Part shown: one piece after another, positions 46,868 through 57,553 of the stretch | How the letters are laid out: every line of letters begins with the position of its first letter | Numbering within the stretch: the stretch's first letter is position 1 | DNA from: Apostichopus japonicus | Taxonomy: Eukaryota > Echinodermata > Holothuroidea > Aspidochirotida > Stichopodidae | DNA length: 64,000 nucleotides | Assembly (NCBI RefSeq): GCF_037975245.1 | Contig: NC_092575.1 | Coordinates: 28,483,341 to 28,547,340, forward strand | Direction of reading: 5' to 3' | Notes under the pieces: model-generated | Database searches by the model: none | What the model was told of the DNA's origin: nothing | The model's input: only the letters and a program-made list of their open reading frames with translations | Position numbers and translations under genes: made by a program

Positions 46868-49800
46868 ATGGTGCTCTTTACGATCATAGCAATAGCAGCG
46901 GTGCCTATCGTTAACACCATTGGGTTTACTTCTGCTGGAATTGCTGGTGGTAAGTACTATATATAGACTACATAAGTACACTTTGATTCATCATTTAGCC
47001 TTTACCTGCCCCCCCCCCCCCCACCCACTCCCACATACCTTTACAAGGTATAAGTAAGTATAGTGATCACAAGTACTGTGTTTCGTGAGGTATAAGTAGC
47101 ATGGAGTAAACAAATCTTACCCTATATGCATACTTTCACAGGGGAAAGAAGGGTACCAAAGTTGCTACGGGTGCACGTTTCTAATGCACTGCCTCATTAT
47201 TCCAAATTACAGGTGGGGTACCGAATATTGGGGGAAGTAAATGCCCATGTGCTTAAATTAATATCTTAAAAAGTGAATAATGCATAGCTAAAGTCACCAG
47301 GACCCCACCGCACCCCACCCAACCCCTATATCCCCACTAAAGCAAATGAAACTTTCAGGAGAAACGATTCTCTCTGACATTTATATTTGTGCTTTAAACA
47401 GTGGCTACGAGAAAACAAAGGTCTCCTAAACGCTGCAGATTCCTTGGGCTTTGCAACTTGAACCCAGAGCTCTGACAGAGAGCTCTGTACGTGATATGAT
47501 AGTCCACAGGATAAAATAAAATAAATGGCTCCTTCTGACATAAATTTTGGTGGTTCAAAGTAGAAGCAAATATCTAACTGAAACAGTTGGTAAACTGATG
47601 TAACCTTAACACTGAACACAATTTAGGAAATACTTCCTACGCTTCTGAGTGTACATTTACTTTTCATTACTTTTGTTGGGATTACTGCCCGCACCACCAT
47701 CTACATTGCTGGCCGGTGAATGCCTGCTGAACATACACACTTCATAGCAATCTCAAAGTCACAGGTTGGCTATGCAGGAAAAAATCCAGACCCAGATTTG
47801 CAAAGAATTGTGGCGGCGAACAGTTAATTCTGCACACGTAAAAAATAGCATACTTCTTCAAAACAATGCGTTAAATTCTCTACTTTGGTTCGTTATTCTC
47901 GACTTAAACAAGACAGGTAACATTTGAACGCATTTAAGTTAACAACATCCTGCAAAGAAGTTGCAAGCAACTAATATTAATCGTATTTATCCATAACGAC
48001 TGGACGGTATCTGTACTAATTCAGCTCTTGCAACATATAGGCACAACTTTGTTAGTTCGTAAATGCGCTTGCCCGTAATGACATGGCATTATATACTACA
48101 CTGTTATAGTTGGTTTCTACAGGTACCTCCGTACGTATATATGGTTGGCCGTGTGTGGCATATATTACGTGTTTTGGATATTTTAGTTTAGTTTAGTAGG
48201 GGAAAAAGGATCAGGAGGAACAATCAAGTCCCTATCAAGGACCCTATTAGGAGAGAAGAAGAAAAACTGAAGACACAAACACTCAGACCCGATTATACTT
48301 GTCCAAATTGCCTTCTTAAACCCATTGAAGATAAACCTGGGCCAGGAAATTGACGAAGCAGTCTTTAATATATCAAGCTTGTTACATTTGTGCATCAATA
48401 GACTAGGCAAACATTGTATTTGTTAGATTAATAGTGCAATTAAGCCTTCGGTGTGAACCACCATATGTTCTTAAACTTTCGCTAACTATAGGCGAGGATA
48501 CAGTAATATTAACATGTTGTTCAATTTGACTAATCAGAGTCCAGGACTGGGTATTCTCTGTCACGTCCTGAACATGCGTGCTTCGGTATTAACAGCTTGG
48601 TTGTGATGGTTTCGGTCATCATTTCTTTGTTGATATAGCAGGCGCATGCTAGCTACAGTACTGTTTATAAATATAGCCTAGCGTTGGTCTATATACGTTA
48701 GAGGACAAAACGCCGTAATGGCTTCTTCGTGACCGAAATAACCTCAAAAGGGTTGCAGTAACAAAGACCCCTCCATTGCAACAACTAACTAACTTTCACC
48801 TTCACCTTCACCGCGTACTACAATGACACGTATATCTATACAATAACAATGGTTTAGTTTCATTTATTTGTTTCTCACATCATGCATTTAATATTTACAA
48901 TAATCAGATGGTAAGTAGAAAGTGATCAAAGAAAAATGATGTCTAGAACCACAAACCCTCGCGGGCTTGACGAACTGCCCTACTCCCTATAATTAAATAT
49001 TTAGAAAGAAACATTACAGTATATAATTACAAACACACACAAATAGAACAACACCCTGCAATTCCATTGTAAACTCTATCCTAACACACAAATGCCCTAC
49101 GGAAAACTACCCATCCATCACCATTCCCATCACAGTTGAATACCTGCTTACATAAATAATACGGTGCAGGGTTTCTTACAGTCTAAAGAAAGTAAAATTT
49201 AAAATAAAACAAAAACTGTTAGCAAACTGCTTATCCACTAAAGAGCCTGTTTTAAGAGAATGTGTAAAAGTATAAGTGGGCCTGACGTTTCGATCCTAGC
49301 AGGATCTTCTTTAGAAGCTGAAAGCCATATAAAGAAAGTATGCAGACATGACCAGCAACAATAAGTAATGAGGTATGATCTACTTTAACTGTTAGCTAAG
49401 ATATATTAAGCTAGTTTTGTTAATTAATGTATAATTAGGTAAGGAGTTCCAAAGGTAAATGGCACGATAACGAAGGCTTAATTGAGAGGAAGAATGTGCG
49501 GTTTACCGTCTGTAGAAAAGGATGAGGATATTACGTGTATTGTACAGTAGTTGTGAAAGAGAGAATTGGTTGTAAAGAAGTTTGAGAAAGTGTGTGGTAA
49601 CAGATTGTGAGTGAAATGCGGATACGTAAAAAAAAAAACAATTCCTAGACTGATTATGTCCTGAAGTTTCAGTTGATTTAGTGCTTTGAAAAGGGAACCA
49701 CATGTGATCGCGCGGACCAGAAGTGACAAATATGTCAGATAGCGGTATTCTGTAGGTCTCGAACCACAATTAATTGTTCCAATTTACAAAACTAATACAA

Positions 49801-51130
49801 ACACAGAAAGGATAACATTTATTCCAGGTCTTGAGGTCCACGAATCCTCTTTCGATATTCCACACCGTCCTTCATAATGAGCGCAATAATGTTCCCATCT
49901 ACAGTATAGTCCAGGTAGACTTGAACCGGTTGTGTGCCTTTCGTGAATGATAGCAGCTCTTGCTTCAACTTGGTGAGATCCTCTCGGATAACAATTCCTT
50001 TACTTTTCGTCTCCATTTAATGAAGGAATAGCGAGCTCTGTGCGTAGAAAACTTCTGAAACCGCGTACAGGTAACAATGTAGTCCACAGCATAGGATGAA
50101 GGTAGCTGTCCTAAATGTGTGGTAGGCTACACCAGCGTAGGGAGATATACGGATGAGAGCACGGCTATGTCGGAAAGAAGCGAAAATGACGTTTTAGAAG
50201 TTTGGATGAATTTCTCACCGCAAAAACAGTAGTTTGGTTACCTTGTAACAAAGCTTTGACTAGATTCCACAGAAGCTTTCACGGGAAACACGTGTAGAAG
50301 TAAATGACCTATACAGCCATCACGATCACACCATATTAAATGTACAGCTTTAAATTTAAAACAAATTGGCAACTATGTTGGCTTAACTTAAAAAAAAAAC
50401 TTTTGCTCAGCAAATCACAAGCAGTCGGTCTCAAGAGGCTAATCAGTCTTAAAATCAATAAACTGTACACTTCTTTGCGAGAGGATCATTCGTGGTTTGC
50501 CAGATTGTAGTTGAGTGACTTCATCTACCAAATTGCGGAAATTAGTGGCCAAGTCGGATATCAATCTACAAAATGACAAACTAGGCTACGGTACAGATGG
50601 AGAAAGACCCAAGACAGCGGCGTGACAAGTACCGAAGAAACCGGGTTAATTGTGACGGTTAACCGTTTAATTATTTTCTTGTAAACCGGTCAGTTCATCG
50701 GATAATTAACAGGTTACTGAAAAACAAAAGTGGCTTGTCCCCTCTGGTTTTTATCTGCGGATGCCTCCTGCCCCACCCTCTCCTTTGGCTACGTCACTAA
50801 TGAACATACATTATATTTATTATCTCCCGAGTTCATGTCGATAGTGTATTAAAATGAATATCTTCATTGATTGCATTTTTTAAAACACAAGGTACTAAAA
50901 TTGATTCTCACCATCTTGTTATTTTAATTGTTTCGTTACCAGGCAGTGTGGCTGCATCCATGATGTCAACAGCAGCTCTTGCTAATGGTGGCGGCGTTGC
51001 CTCCATGGCGGCATGGGGAGTGGTCGCTACCTTGCAATCCGTTGGTGCTGCTGGGGCAGTTTCTGCTGTAACTACAGCAGGTGCTATGGCGCTCGATGGT
51101 TCTATTTTGACCAAGATATTAATGAAGTAA
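46868..51130 (+). CDS. ISG12/IFI6-like small membrane protein, gene B (two exons)
   Basis: Exons 46868-46949 and 50943-51130 join in phase 1 (GT-AG) to 89 residues. Exon one encodes MVLFTIIAIAAVPIVNTIGF then TSAGIAG. Exon two encodes GSVAASMMSTAALANGGGVA and continues through WGVVATLQSVGAAG to a C-terminus ending ILMK. The GFTSAGIAGGS-x-AA-x-MMS and GGGV..LQSVGAAG strings are textbook IFI6/IFI27 (ISG12) domain features, more canonical than in gene A. A pyrimidine-rich acceptor (GTTTCTTTTTGATAG) lies 7 bp before the ATG, so an untranslated upstream exon is likely, possibly beyond the minisatellite. Probably a hydrophobic organelle-membrane protein linked to innate immunity or apoptosis (family knowledge). 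The 4-kb intron holds LINE pieces, a hammerhead-like motif and a small antisense ORF. Confidence 0.88.
46950..48182. other. Intron of gene B, first part
   Basis: C-runs near 47008-47022 and 47307-47320; no exon or transposon end is recognised. Confidence 0.4.
48183..48310 (-). mobile_element. LINE 3' untranslated end (minus)
   Basis: Starts with TAGTTTAGTTTAGTAG and runs through GGATCAGGAGGA, AGTCCCTATCAAGGACCCTA and GACACAAACACTCAGACCCG. It matches the 3' end of the LINE at 53579-53700. Only the terminal part is present. The stretch to about 48.83 kb shows no other recognised feature. Confidence 0.65.
49281..49317 (-). ncRNA. Hammerhead-like motif, probably from a Penelope-like or related element
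   Basis: Minus-strand reading gives CTAAAGA, a GATCC-TGCTA-GGATC stem-loop, then GAAAC and GTC. This order (CUGANGA, stem II, GAAA, cleavage-side stem) is that of a hammerhead ribozyme core, a motif known from Penelope-like elements and retrozymes. Two flaws: the invariant G of CUGANGA is A, and an extra A lies before stem II, so activity is unlikely. The T/A-rich flanks 48840-49280 may be part of the same element. Confidence 0.35.
49380..49790 (-). mobile_element. LINE C-terminal fragment (minus)
   Basis: Minus-strand frames give SLRYRAIYLWNSLP near 49450, a typical LINE C-terminal motif (F-R-x-R-A-x-x-x-W-N-S-L-P), preceded by weakly conserved sequence with stops and an A-run. Confidence 0.5.
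49819..50016 (-). CDS. Small ORF of unknown function (65 aa), antisense in gene B intron
   Basis: The ATG at 50016 opens a charged 65-residue frame with METKSKGIVIREDLTKLKQE at the start and VYLDYTVDGNIIALIMKDG in the second half. A stop codon at its 3' end overlaps an AATAAA signal. Balanced composition and the coincident poly-A signal favour a real terminal exon or a retroposed copy. I do not recognise a family. It may relate to the SGNH-like remnant on the same strand at 53.5-54.4 kb, but nothing shows this. Confidence 0.3.
   Translation of the reverse strand: METKSKGIVIREDLTKLKQELLSFTKGTQPVQVYLDYTVDGNIIALIMKDGVEYRKRIRGPQDLE
50017..50942. other. Intron of gene B, last part
   Basis: No exon. 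A TE-end-like string (TTTGGCTACGTCACTA) near 50783-50798 resembles the right end of the hAT-like family; no left partner is seen. It ends in the acceptor TTTCGTTACCAG at 50931-50942. Confidence 0.4.
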
Positions 51131-51359
51131 CTATTCTTGCATCGTGGCAGTGGGATGGTACATAATAACCGACTTAACTAGAATTCCAAACTGTACTAAC
51201 ATTCGATAAATCGAAGAACAGAACACAGCAAGAATCAAACTTATAACTGTCCGACATTCTTCTTTCAGTGTTGTTTTATCCACGGTAAGCCTGTGTTAAG
51301 TATGAGATATTTATATTTACGGTAGGCCTGCGTTAAGTAAAAGACAACGAAAGCCTGAT

Positions 51360-51377
51360 AATACACACACACACACC

Positions 51378-51429
<52 letters not shown>

Positions 51430-51510
51430 CATATATATATATATCCATATATATATGCATATATATATATCCATATATATATATATACGGTATATATCCA
51501 TATACCCAGC
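51360..51510. repeat. CA/TA microsatellite with TATCCATA units
   Basis: An ACACAC run passes into TATATA and then repeated TATATATCCATA, ending at CCATATACCCAGCCAGC. Confidence 0.85.
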
Positions 51511-51519
51511 CAGCAATCA

Positions 51520-51930
51520 TAATTGGGCCCCAAATGGGGCCCAATCGGGCTGCCAAGTGGGCCCCAAATTGGGCTTCCCAATTGGGGCCCATTCAGATTT
51601 GTCATTCCGTTCCACACAGGGCCCAATTGGGCCAAACAGATTGGGGCCCACGAGTGGCCCAAACTGGTCCCAGTTGGGCCAGACTGATTGAGGCCCAAAC
51701 CAACCCCATACGGGGACCAACCGGGCCAGCTGTCTGGGGCCCAGCTGTCTGGGTCTGGGACCCATTCTGGGCCCAATCGTTTGGCCCACACAGAACCCAT
51801 ACTGTGCCCAATCAGGCTAACTGCATGGGGCCCAAAATGGGACCCATTTCGGGCCCAGTTGACTGAGCTTGACCCAAGTGAAACCCACACTGGGCCCAAC
51901 TGTGTGGTCCAAATTTTAAGCCCAGCTGGT
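51520..51930. repeat. GGGCCCAA-rich palindromic repeat
   Basis: Dense GGGCCCAA, TTGGGCCC and GGGGCCCA motifs are spaced roughly every 15-30 bp and leave all six frames open in places; these long frames are composition artefacts. Together with the adjacent TATCCATA microsatellite it matches, in opposite orientation, the compound repeat at 57110-57480. Confidence 0.7.
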
Positions 51931-52082
51931 TCACTGTGTCCCTTAAAATAGTTCAGTTATCTACAGGTTCACCACCTCTTAGGATTCAGGAAAGTGGCTG
52001 AAGGCCAAGTTTCAATCACGACCATGGGATGGGGACGAAATATAAAAGTCCTGGGAGCATGCAGGAAGTGTTTGTAAAAGTT

Positions 52083-52265
52083 CTACGTTTGTCTCAGCGT
52101 GAAAGTGTAGTCACCCCTATCATCCAAAGGACGAGAGAAGAGTTGGATATAGCTTGGTTGCACTTGTGTCCCACATATTATAGTAGGTTGTTGATCAATA
52201 ACACTTGAACCGTTCATGTACTGTCGTGGTACAGCAGAGATTAATTGCCTCAGAAACAAATCCAA
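52083..52265 (-). other. Unassigned open frame after a splice-acceptor-like site
   Basis: The minus-strand frame following TTGTTTCTGAG reads QLISAVPRQYMNGSSVIDQQ then PTIICGTQVQPSYIQLFSR. Composition is protein-like and it could be a downstream exon of the SGNH-like remnant on the same strand. Phase does not clearly fit, so no gene is claimed. Confidence 0.2.
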
Positions 52266-53479
52266 ATAAACACAAATGTATTCATGTCTACATTCATTGA
52301 AATATATTTTTCAAGAAAACGATGAAAACTAAACAATAATTCATAAACTCCATAATTACATTTTATTTTAAAGAAAAAATATGAAACTCTCAGAACTGAA
52401 ACTATATGCATCCTAATTGGAGGGAACATTTTGGCATTTGGAGAAAGAATAGAATGTCCAGGCAAACCCTGCAAATGTTAACGATGAGGGCAAGATGCTA
52501 TATATTGCACATACTTTTGCATTGCAAATGCAATGCGAATGTTGCTCAGGGCCAACAGTATGTATGCTAGATCATCCTCTGGATGAAATGGAATCATAAA
52601 AACATGAACTCATTTAAAATCGTGACAGAAAGCTGAACTTCTACTTTTTTTCTGGCAAGGTGAGAATAAACATCTTCAATGTTTTATGACAAGATAATGA
52701 CATAGGTAATAAAAAATATTACTAACAGTAAATCTGGAAAACACAAAAATAGTAATGGATGGATGTACTCTAAAATAATGAACATTGATGAGCAAAAATT
52801 AAGGTGTATAATCATTTAATGTAGATACGACACAATGAAAAAGAATGGAATGGTTTAGTACTAAGCATAAAAATTCACATTAAAGGGCAAGTGTACTCAA
52901 AATGTATTTATGTATGTCGTAGAGCTTTAAAAATCATGCCAGTAGCTATTCATCCCATATCTATAGCATGTCCGGCTACAGAGTAATGAGCATTTGGAAA
53001 TTCCTAAAGAAATAAAATAGAACGGCAACACTAATATTTGATGACATCAGTTCCTTAGTTTTGTAGCAATTCCTATGTTTTAAATTGTTATTCATAGTCA
53101 TATAAACATGGAAGTTATAACCCTATCCGTTCTAAAATGTTAACATGTTATGTCAGCACTTGGGATTTAGATGATGTTTACTCAATATTATTTATTTCAC
53201 ATGTAAGGAACGTGTGGAAACATGCGTATATATTTCAAAGGGAAATATAACACTTTTAGTAATAGCCAGGTATTGACATGAAAATTATGGTGTGGCCATT
53301 CTACTCCTATTAAATAACAAACTGCAAACAGTCATATCTCGGTAACTGAACATGCTATGAAGATGGAAATAGTGCTACCGATATGATTTTCAATGCTCTA
53401 TCAGATAGGTGAACTATAGTTTCAATAAATGCCCCCTTTAATCTAGAAAAATCGGTTTGAACATGAAAAATACATATTT
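52266..53479. other. Intergenic or intronic AT-rich sequence
   Basis: No exon, array or transposon end is recognised. Confidence 0.35.
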
Positions 53480-54397
53480 ACAAATGTTGAAATTGTCTTG
53501 CGGTTGATGATTGAAACAACGAATGAATAGGTTGACTGCGTCCAATTGATTGTCGAGATCGTGTTGACAGGCCTTGAGTTAGTTTAGTTTAGTAGAAAAA
53601 AGGATCAGGAGGGACACTTAAGTCCCCATCAAGGACCCTATAGAGAGAGAAAAAAAACTGAAGACACAAACACTCAGACCCGATTACAATGCTTAAAGTG
53701 CTTGTCCAAATCATTCTTAAACCCTTTCACACTACTTGCAAGTACAACTTTCTCAGGCAAACCGTTCCACTCATTCACAACCCTATTAGAAAAAAAAAGT
53801 TATGCCGAATATTAATCTTACTATGTGACTTTTGGAGTTTAAGACAATGACCTCTGGTACAACTACTGTTAGCAAACATGAAAAAGTCGGTAAAGGATAA
53901 ATTGTCAAAACCATACACAATCTTGAAAACCTGAATCAATAGAAGGTTGCAGAGAGGAGTTGTTCAGTAGTATTGGCGAAAACAGCTGCCTACTTTCCTG
54001 GAACTTAACAAAGGAGGCTGTAGGAATAGTAATAAAGGCAACAATAATGTGTGGGTGCTCTCGTTGAACAGCGTCCTGAAAATGTTGGATACGTGAGATT
54101 AGCCGAGGAGCAGTAACTGGAGATCGACGGAGAACTCTGTGACCTGAAGAATTGCTGGCGAATTCCGTAAGGTTGTTAAATGCCTGCAGCAAAGCGAAGA
54201 ATGACCCAGTCGTTGGTAGGATAGCGACGTATCTTATCTATGGTATACGGAAGCAAGTCTGCAACAGTGGCTCCTCTTCTAATTACAAAGTATATGCTAA
54301 GTACAGGTCCTTCAGGCCTACGATAGCGATCGAAAGAATATGCCGTTGAATCAGCTACAAACAGAAAATTAATGCGTGGTGATCCACTACGCGACAT
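53480..54397 (-). pseudogene. SGNH-hydrolase-like gene remnant, frameshifted and split by a LINE
   Basis: From the minus-strand ATG at 54397 the frame reads INFLFVADSTAYSFDRYRRP, IRRGATVADLLPYTIDKI and TNDWVILRFAAGI. One extra T near 54178-54180 then shifts the frame, and it continues NNLTEFASNSSGHRVLRR, HPHIIVAFITIPTASFVKF and LFSPILLNNSSLQP. A LINE (53579-53948) interrupts it there. Beyond the LINE the reading resumes with QHDLDNQLDAVNLFIRCFN and HQPQ. ADS near the start, the RGATVADL loop and AAGINNL resemble SGNH blocks I, II and III (inference). Two independent lesions make it a pseudogene, probably of a multi-copy invertebrate family I recall only vaguely. Confidence 0.55.
53579..53948 (-). 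mobile_element. LINE, 5'-truncated, inserted in SGNH-like gene
   Basis: The minus-strand reading in mixed frames gives IQVFKIVYGFDNLSF, FFMFANSSCTRGHCLKLQKS, NIRHNFF, SNRVVNEWNGLPEKVVLAS and a LDKHFKHCNRV stop. A 3' untranslated part follows (GACACAAACACTCAGACCC in inverse), ending in TAGTT repeats at 53579. It is the same family as the pieces at 44190-44390 and 48183-48310. Confidence 0.7.
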
Positions 54398-55190
54398 GTG
54401 TATTGGAAAACGAACAAGGAGACTTATCTATGAAAAGTGTACAATGAAGACAAATAATACACCACCCGCGATTGCTCTTGACTGTAAAAGGCTAGGTCAA
54501 TTTAGACCGTAAGGATAGGCTGTCACGAGTAATACACGAAATGTCATACCAACAGGTCTAGTCTAGTTGGCTGATAATGCTATAGTCCTACTGGCCACCG
54601 TTAACAACCGCTGAATTACATCGTAATGAAAATAGCTGTCTACAAAGATAAAAATAATTTACAACGGAACGAATTAATCACGTCCGGGAGTCACCACTTT
54701 AGAGCTAACGTTCGTCGTTCTCTAAATCAGAGATTCAACAAGGGTGTTGTAAAACACACACCTCTGATCTAATAATTCGGATCAGCCCGTCTAGTAAAAT
54801 TAAATGAAAAGTGGTCGGTCCTCCAGTACACAAAAATACACACAGTACACCGTCGCTCAGTCCAAGCTTAGATCGGTGGCGTGAGAATCTTTACGCCAAG
54901 CCGTGCACGGTTGGAACTACCAGAAGGTGGTGCAAAGTAGTAGTAGTAGGGCGCCTAGGCTTACTATCCTCTGAACAGCAACCGTGCTAGGCTACGCAGA
55001 TAAACAATCACCTGCGACGCGGACAGGGGGTGATCGTTAGGCCAAGAGCTCGCGGAGCAGTAAATAACACGAGCGGGCAATGTCCGAACAAATATAGATA
55101 ATAAGGGTTTCTGCTTCTGTTAGGTACCGTACTCGTTAAAAACCCTTCTCGGGTATCACAACGAGGATGTTGGTGCGCAGCGCAGCAGTG
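54398..55190. other. Intergenic, no gene recognised
   Basis: No conserved frame or repeat is seen. Confidence 0.35.
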
Positions 55191-55640
55191 CTAATAATAA
55201 TGCGTGGGCAATCTTGTCTTAAACACCTCAAGACTAGGGCTCTCTTTAACGGCCAAGGATTGTGTATTCCAGTCCTTTATAGTCCTAGGATAGAAACTAT
55301 ACTGAAAAGCACGATGATTATGTGGAATTTGGATATAGCGGCCACGCCTCCCTGGTTTCACGAAGGGATTTGTCTCGTTTGGGACTGCAATTAGGCCATT
55401 AATAATTTGGTAAAAGAGCATAAGTCTGGCCCTTTTCCTTATTTCTGTGAGGGGTTCCCACTTCAAAGTCTTCAAGATCTCCGTGACGCTGGACTGCCTA
55501 TACGGAAATCACGAGTTACAAAGCGTGCTGCCTTCCTTTGAATTTTTTTCTATTTTATCTTGGTCTGAGACCTTATAAGGGTCCCAAATCTGATCTGCAT
55601 ATTCAAGAGTAGAACGACACATAGACATTCCCGACATATT
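55191..55640 (-). mobile_element. LINE C-terminal fragment (minus)
   Basis: Mixed frames give MCRSTLEYADQIWDPYKVSD near 55600, then KTLKWEPLTEIRKRARLMLF, YQIINGLIAVP, YSFYPRTIKDWNTQSLAV and SLEVFKTRL. This is the usual order at the end of LINE ORF2 proteins (Y-A-x-x-V-W-D-P-Y, then W-N-S-L-P). There is a frameshift near 55500, so it is inactive. Confidence 0.7.
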
Positions 55641-55968
55641 GAAGTTCCCGAGGTAAAGATATGCGTGTAGAGCTGTAATTAAGTATATTAAAGCAGCATT
55701 TTGCGTCCTTTTCTACGATTTTTCTCAACCTCACTGATTCCACTTTGCCTTAACGACATACATAACTAGCTAATCTATTTATATTTTACTTCAAATGGTG
55801 GCATAAAAGTCGAAAAATTTGCAACTTTCAACTTTGTTGTTCTCCAAGATATTTTCCGTTGGGAACCTAATAAACCTTGCCCATAATATGAATATTTAAA
55901 CTCTACGAACGTCATTGACAGATACGTAATATAACACCACGCTTGATTTGTGTACAGTCTATATGGCA

Positions 55969-56007
55969 GTTGTACCAGGGAGTTGCATAACAACTCCCTG
56001 GTACAAC
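55969..56007. repeat. Perfect 17-bp-arm hairpin, related to the tiny hairpin elements
   Basis: GTTGTACCAGGGAGTTG (55969-55985) is perfectly answered by CAACTCCCTGGTACAAC (55991-56007) around CATAA. The core A-GGAG-T..A-CTCC-TG equals that of the hairpins at 3020 and 5234 with consistent transitions. Its flanks form part of the palindrome, so a separate target duplication cannot be read. Confidence 0.6.
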
Positions 56008-57099
56008 CAACGCGAAGTCTTGAATCTATTTTTAGCAACGGCTCATAACTAAACCTGCATCTCTGATTGGTTGAATTCAAACTAGTGGGTTTGGCGGAAT
56101 TGTATGCGATTAATTTTAACTGTGAAATTTGTCGAGGACACTCTTCTCATTTATCGACATAAATCGTTAATTACTCGCTAATTAACGCTCTTGGCAGGGT
56201 GAAACTTGGATGGTATCTTAGATTGCTGTTTTATGATTGATACATGTAAAAAAATCGATGCACATGTTAAAAAAGTGGAAAAAAGCCACCCAACGCAAAA
56301 TGCTGCTTTAATATAGGTCAGCTAGTACTGGTAATATTAATAATCCAAATGTCGCGGAGGTCCCAAGCTAAGATCACGCATGTATTCCTGGCAAGTCCCT
56401 TAAAGTATTTTCCAAACGAGGCAACCCGTCACTGATAGTACACACTTCCGAAGATGAGGGTGCAAGAATATAAAACTTGTATACATTCACCCAAATGAGT
56501 CAAACACTCACAGAAAAAAAATCTTCCAAAATACTCACAGAGTACCAACTCCTTTCGAGTGAATGATTGAATTATCAATTATGAATTGAATAATTTCGAT
56601 GGATTTCGTTGAATCATATCGGATTTCGGAAAGCGTTCTCCGTCATTTCTTTAGCTGTCTTGCCTAGAATGATCACGTGAGGGCATGGAGCGCGCGATAC
56701 GTATTGGCGGAAAAAAAAAAAAAAACAAAAAAAAACGCGCCAAATTCGGGAATCAGTGTTGCCAGTTGACATTGTCATAACGATAGTGCAGTGTGAAAAT
56801 GAGATATATACATTGAAGTAGGTCAGCCGAAAGAGTGAAACCCAGGTGCGTACCGTACGGGGGGTGGGGGTGTTCGTGAGTTCGTCAGTAAAATCAAATA
56901 ATTTGATGACCTCCTTTCTTTTCTTTCTTTTTTTTTTGCTTGTCAGTTTTTTCGGCTAACATTCTTACCAATTTAACATATTTTTCGCAGACTAGCCTCA
57001 TTTTTACGAGCGAGATTGCTAACAATCAATTTTGGTCGGTAAATTTGGGTCCGTACCCCCCCCCCCCCACCTCAAAACAGTCACAGAACGCCCCTGGTA
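56008..57099. other. Intergenic with homopolymer runs
   Basis: A-rich run at about 56710-56737, G-run at 56858-56872 and C-run at 57056-57068. No gene is recognised. Confidence 0.35.
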
Positions 57100-57109
57100 A
57101 AACCGTCTT

Positions 57110-57375
57110 GCTCCCGAATGGGCCCGAGTCTGTCCCAATTGGGCCACTAAGTTAATGAATTAACTGTTGTCAAGAATATGTGGCCTAAGGACGAACCTAA
57201 GCTTTCCAAGGCAAGAAACAAGTATGTGTTGAACATCTCAATTATGTTTTGAAGCAGATAGGCAGAAGGTCCAAACTTTATTGTGTCCGAATGGGCACTG
57301 AGGGGGCTGGCCCTGGCCCAACCAGGCCCAATTCAACCGAGTGAAACACAATTGGGCCAAACTGGACGTGCTGGC
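57110..57375. repeat. GGGCCCAA-rich repeat, second copy (opposite orientation)
   Basis: Contains CGAATGGGCCCGAG, CCCAATTGGGCC, CCCAACCAGGCCCAATTC and CACAATTGGGCCAAAC, ending GTGCTGGCTGGGTATATA. This is the inverse of the junction at 51500-51520. Confidence 0.6.
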
Positions 57376-57468
57376 TGGGTATATATATCCATATATATAT
57401 CCATATATATATCCACACATATATCCATATATATCCTTATCTGTTTATATCCATATATATGTATAAAT

Positions 57469-57548
<80 letters not shown>
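57376..57548. repeat. TATCCATA and TA microsatellite
   Basis: Several TATATATCCATA units are followed by an uninterrupted (TA)n run of about 80 bp. It produces spurious open frames rich in YIYIYI on both strands. Confidence 0.9.

Positions 57549-57553
<5 letters not shown>

Noticed and set aside
51417-51899. Several overlapping open frames with WGP and GPNW repeats on both strands
   Set aside because: The GGGCCC-rich repeat leaves many frames open at once; no frame is favoured and no start context or family is seen.
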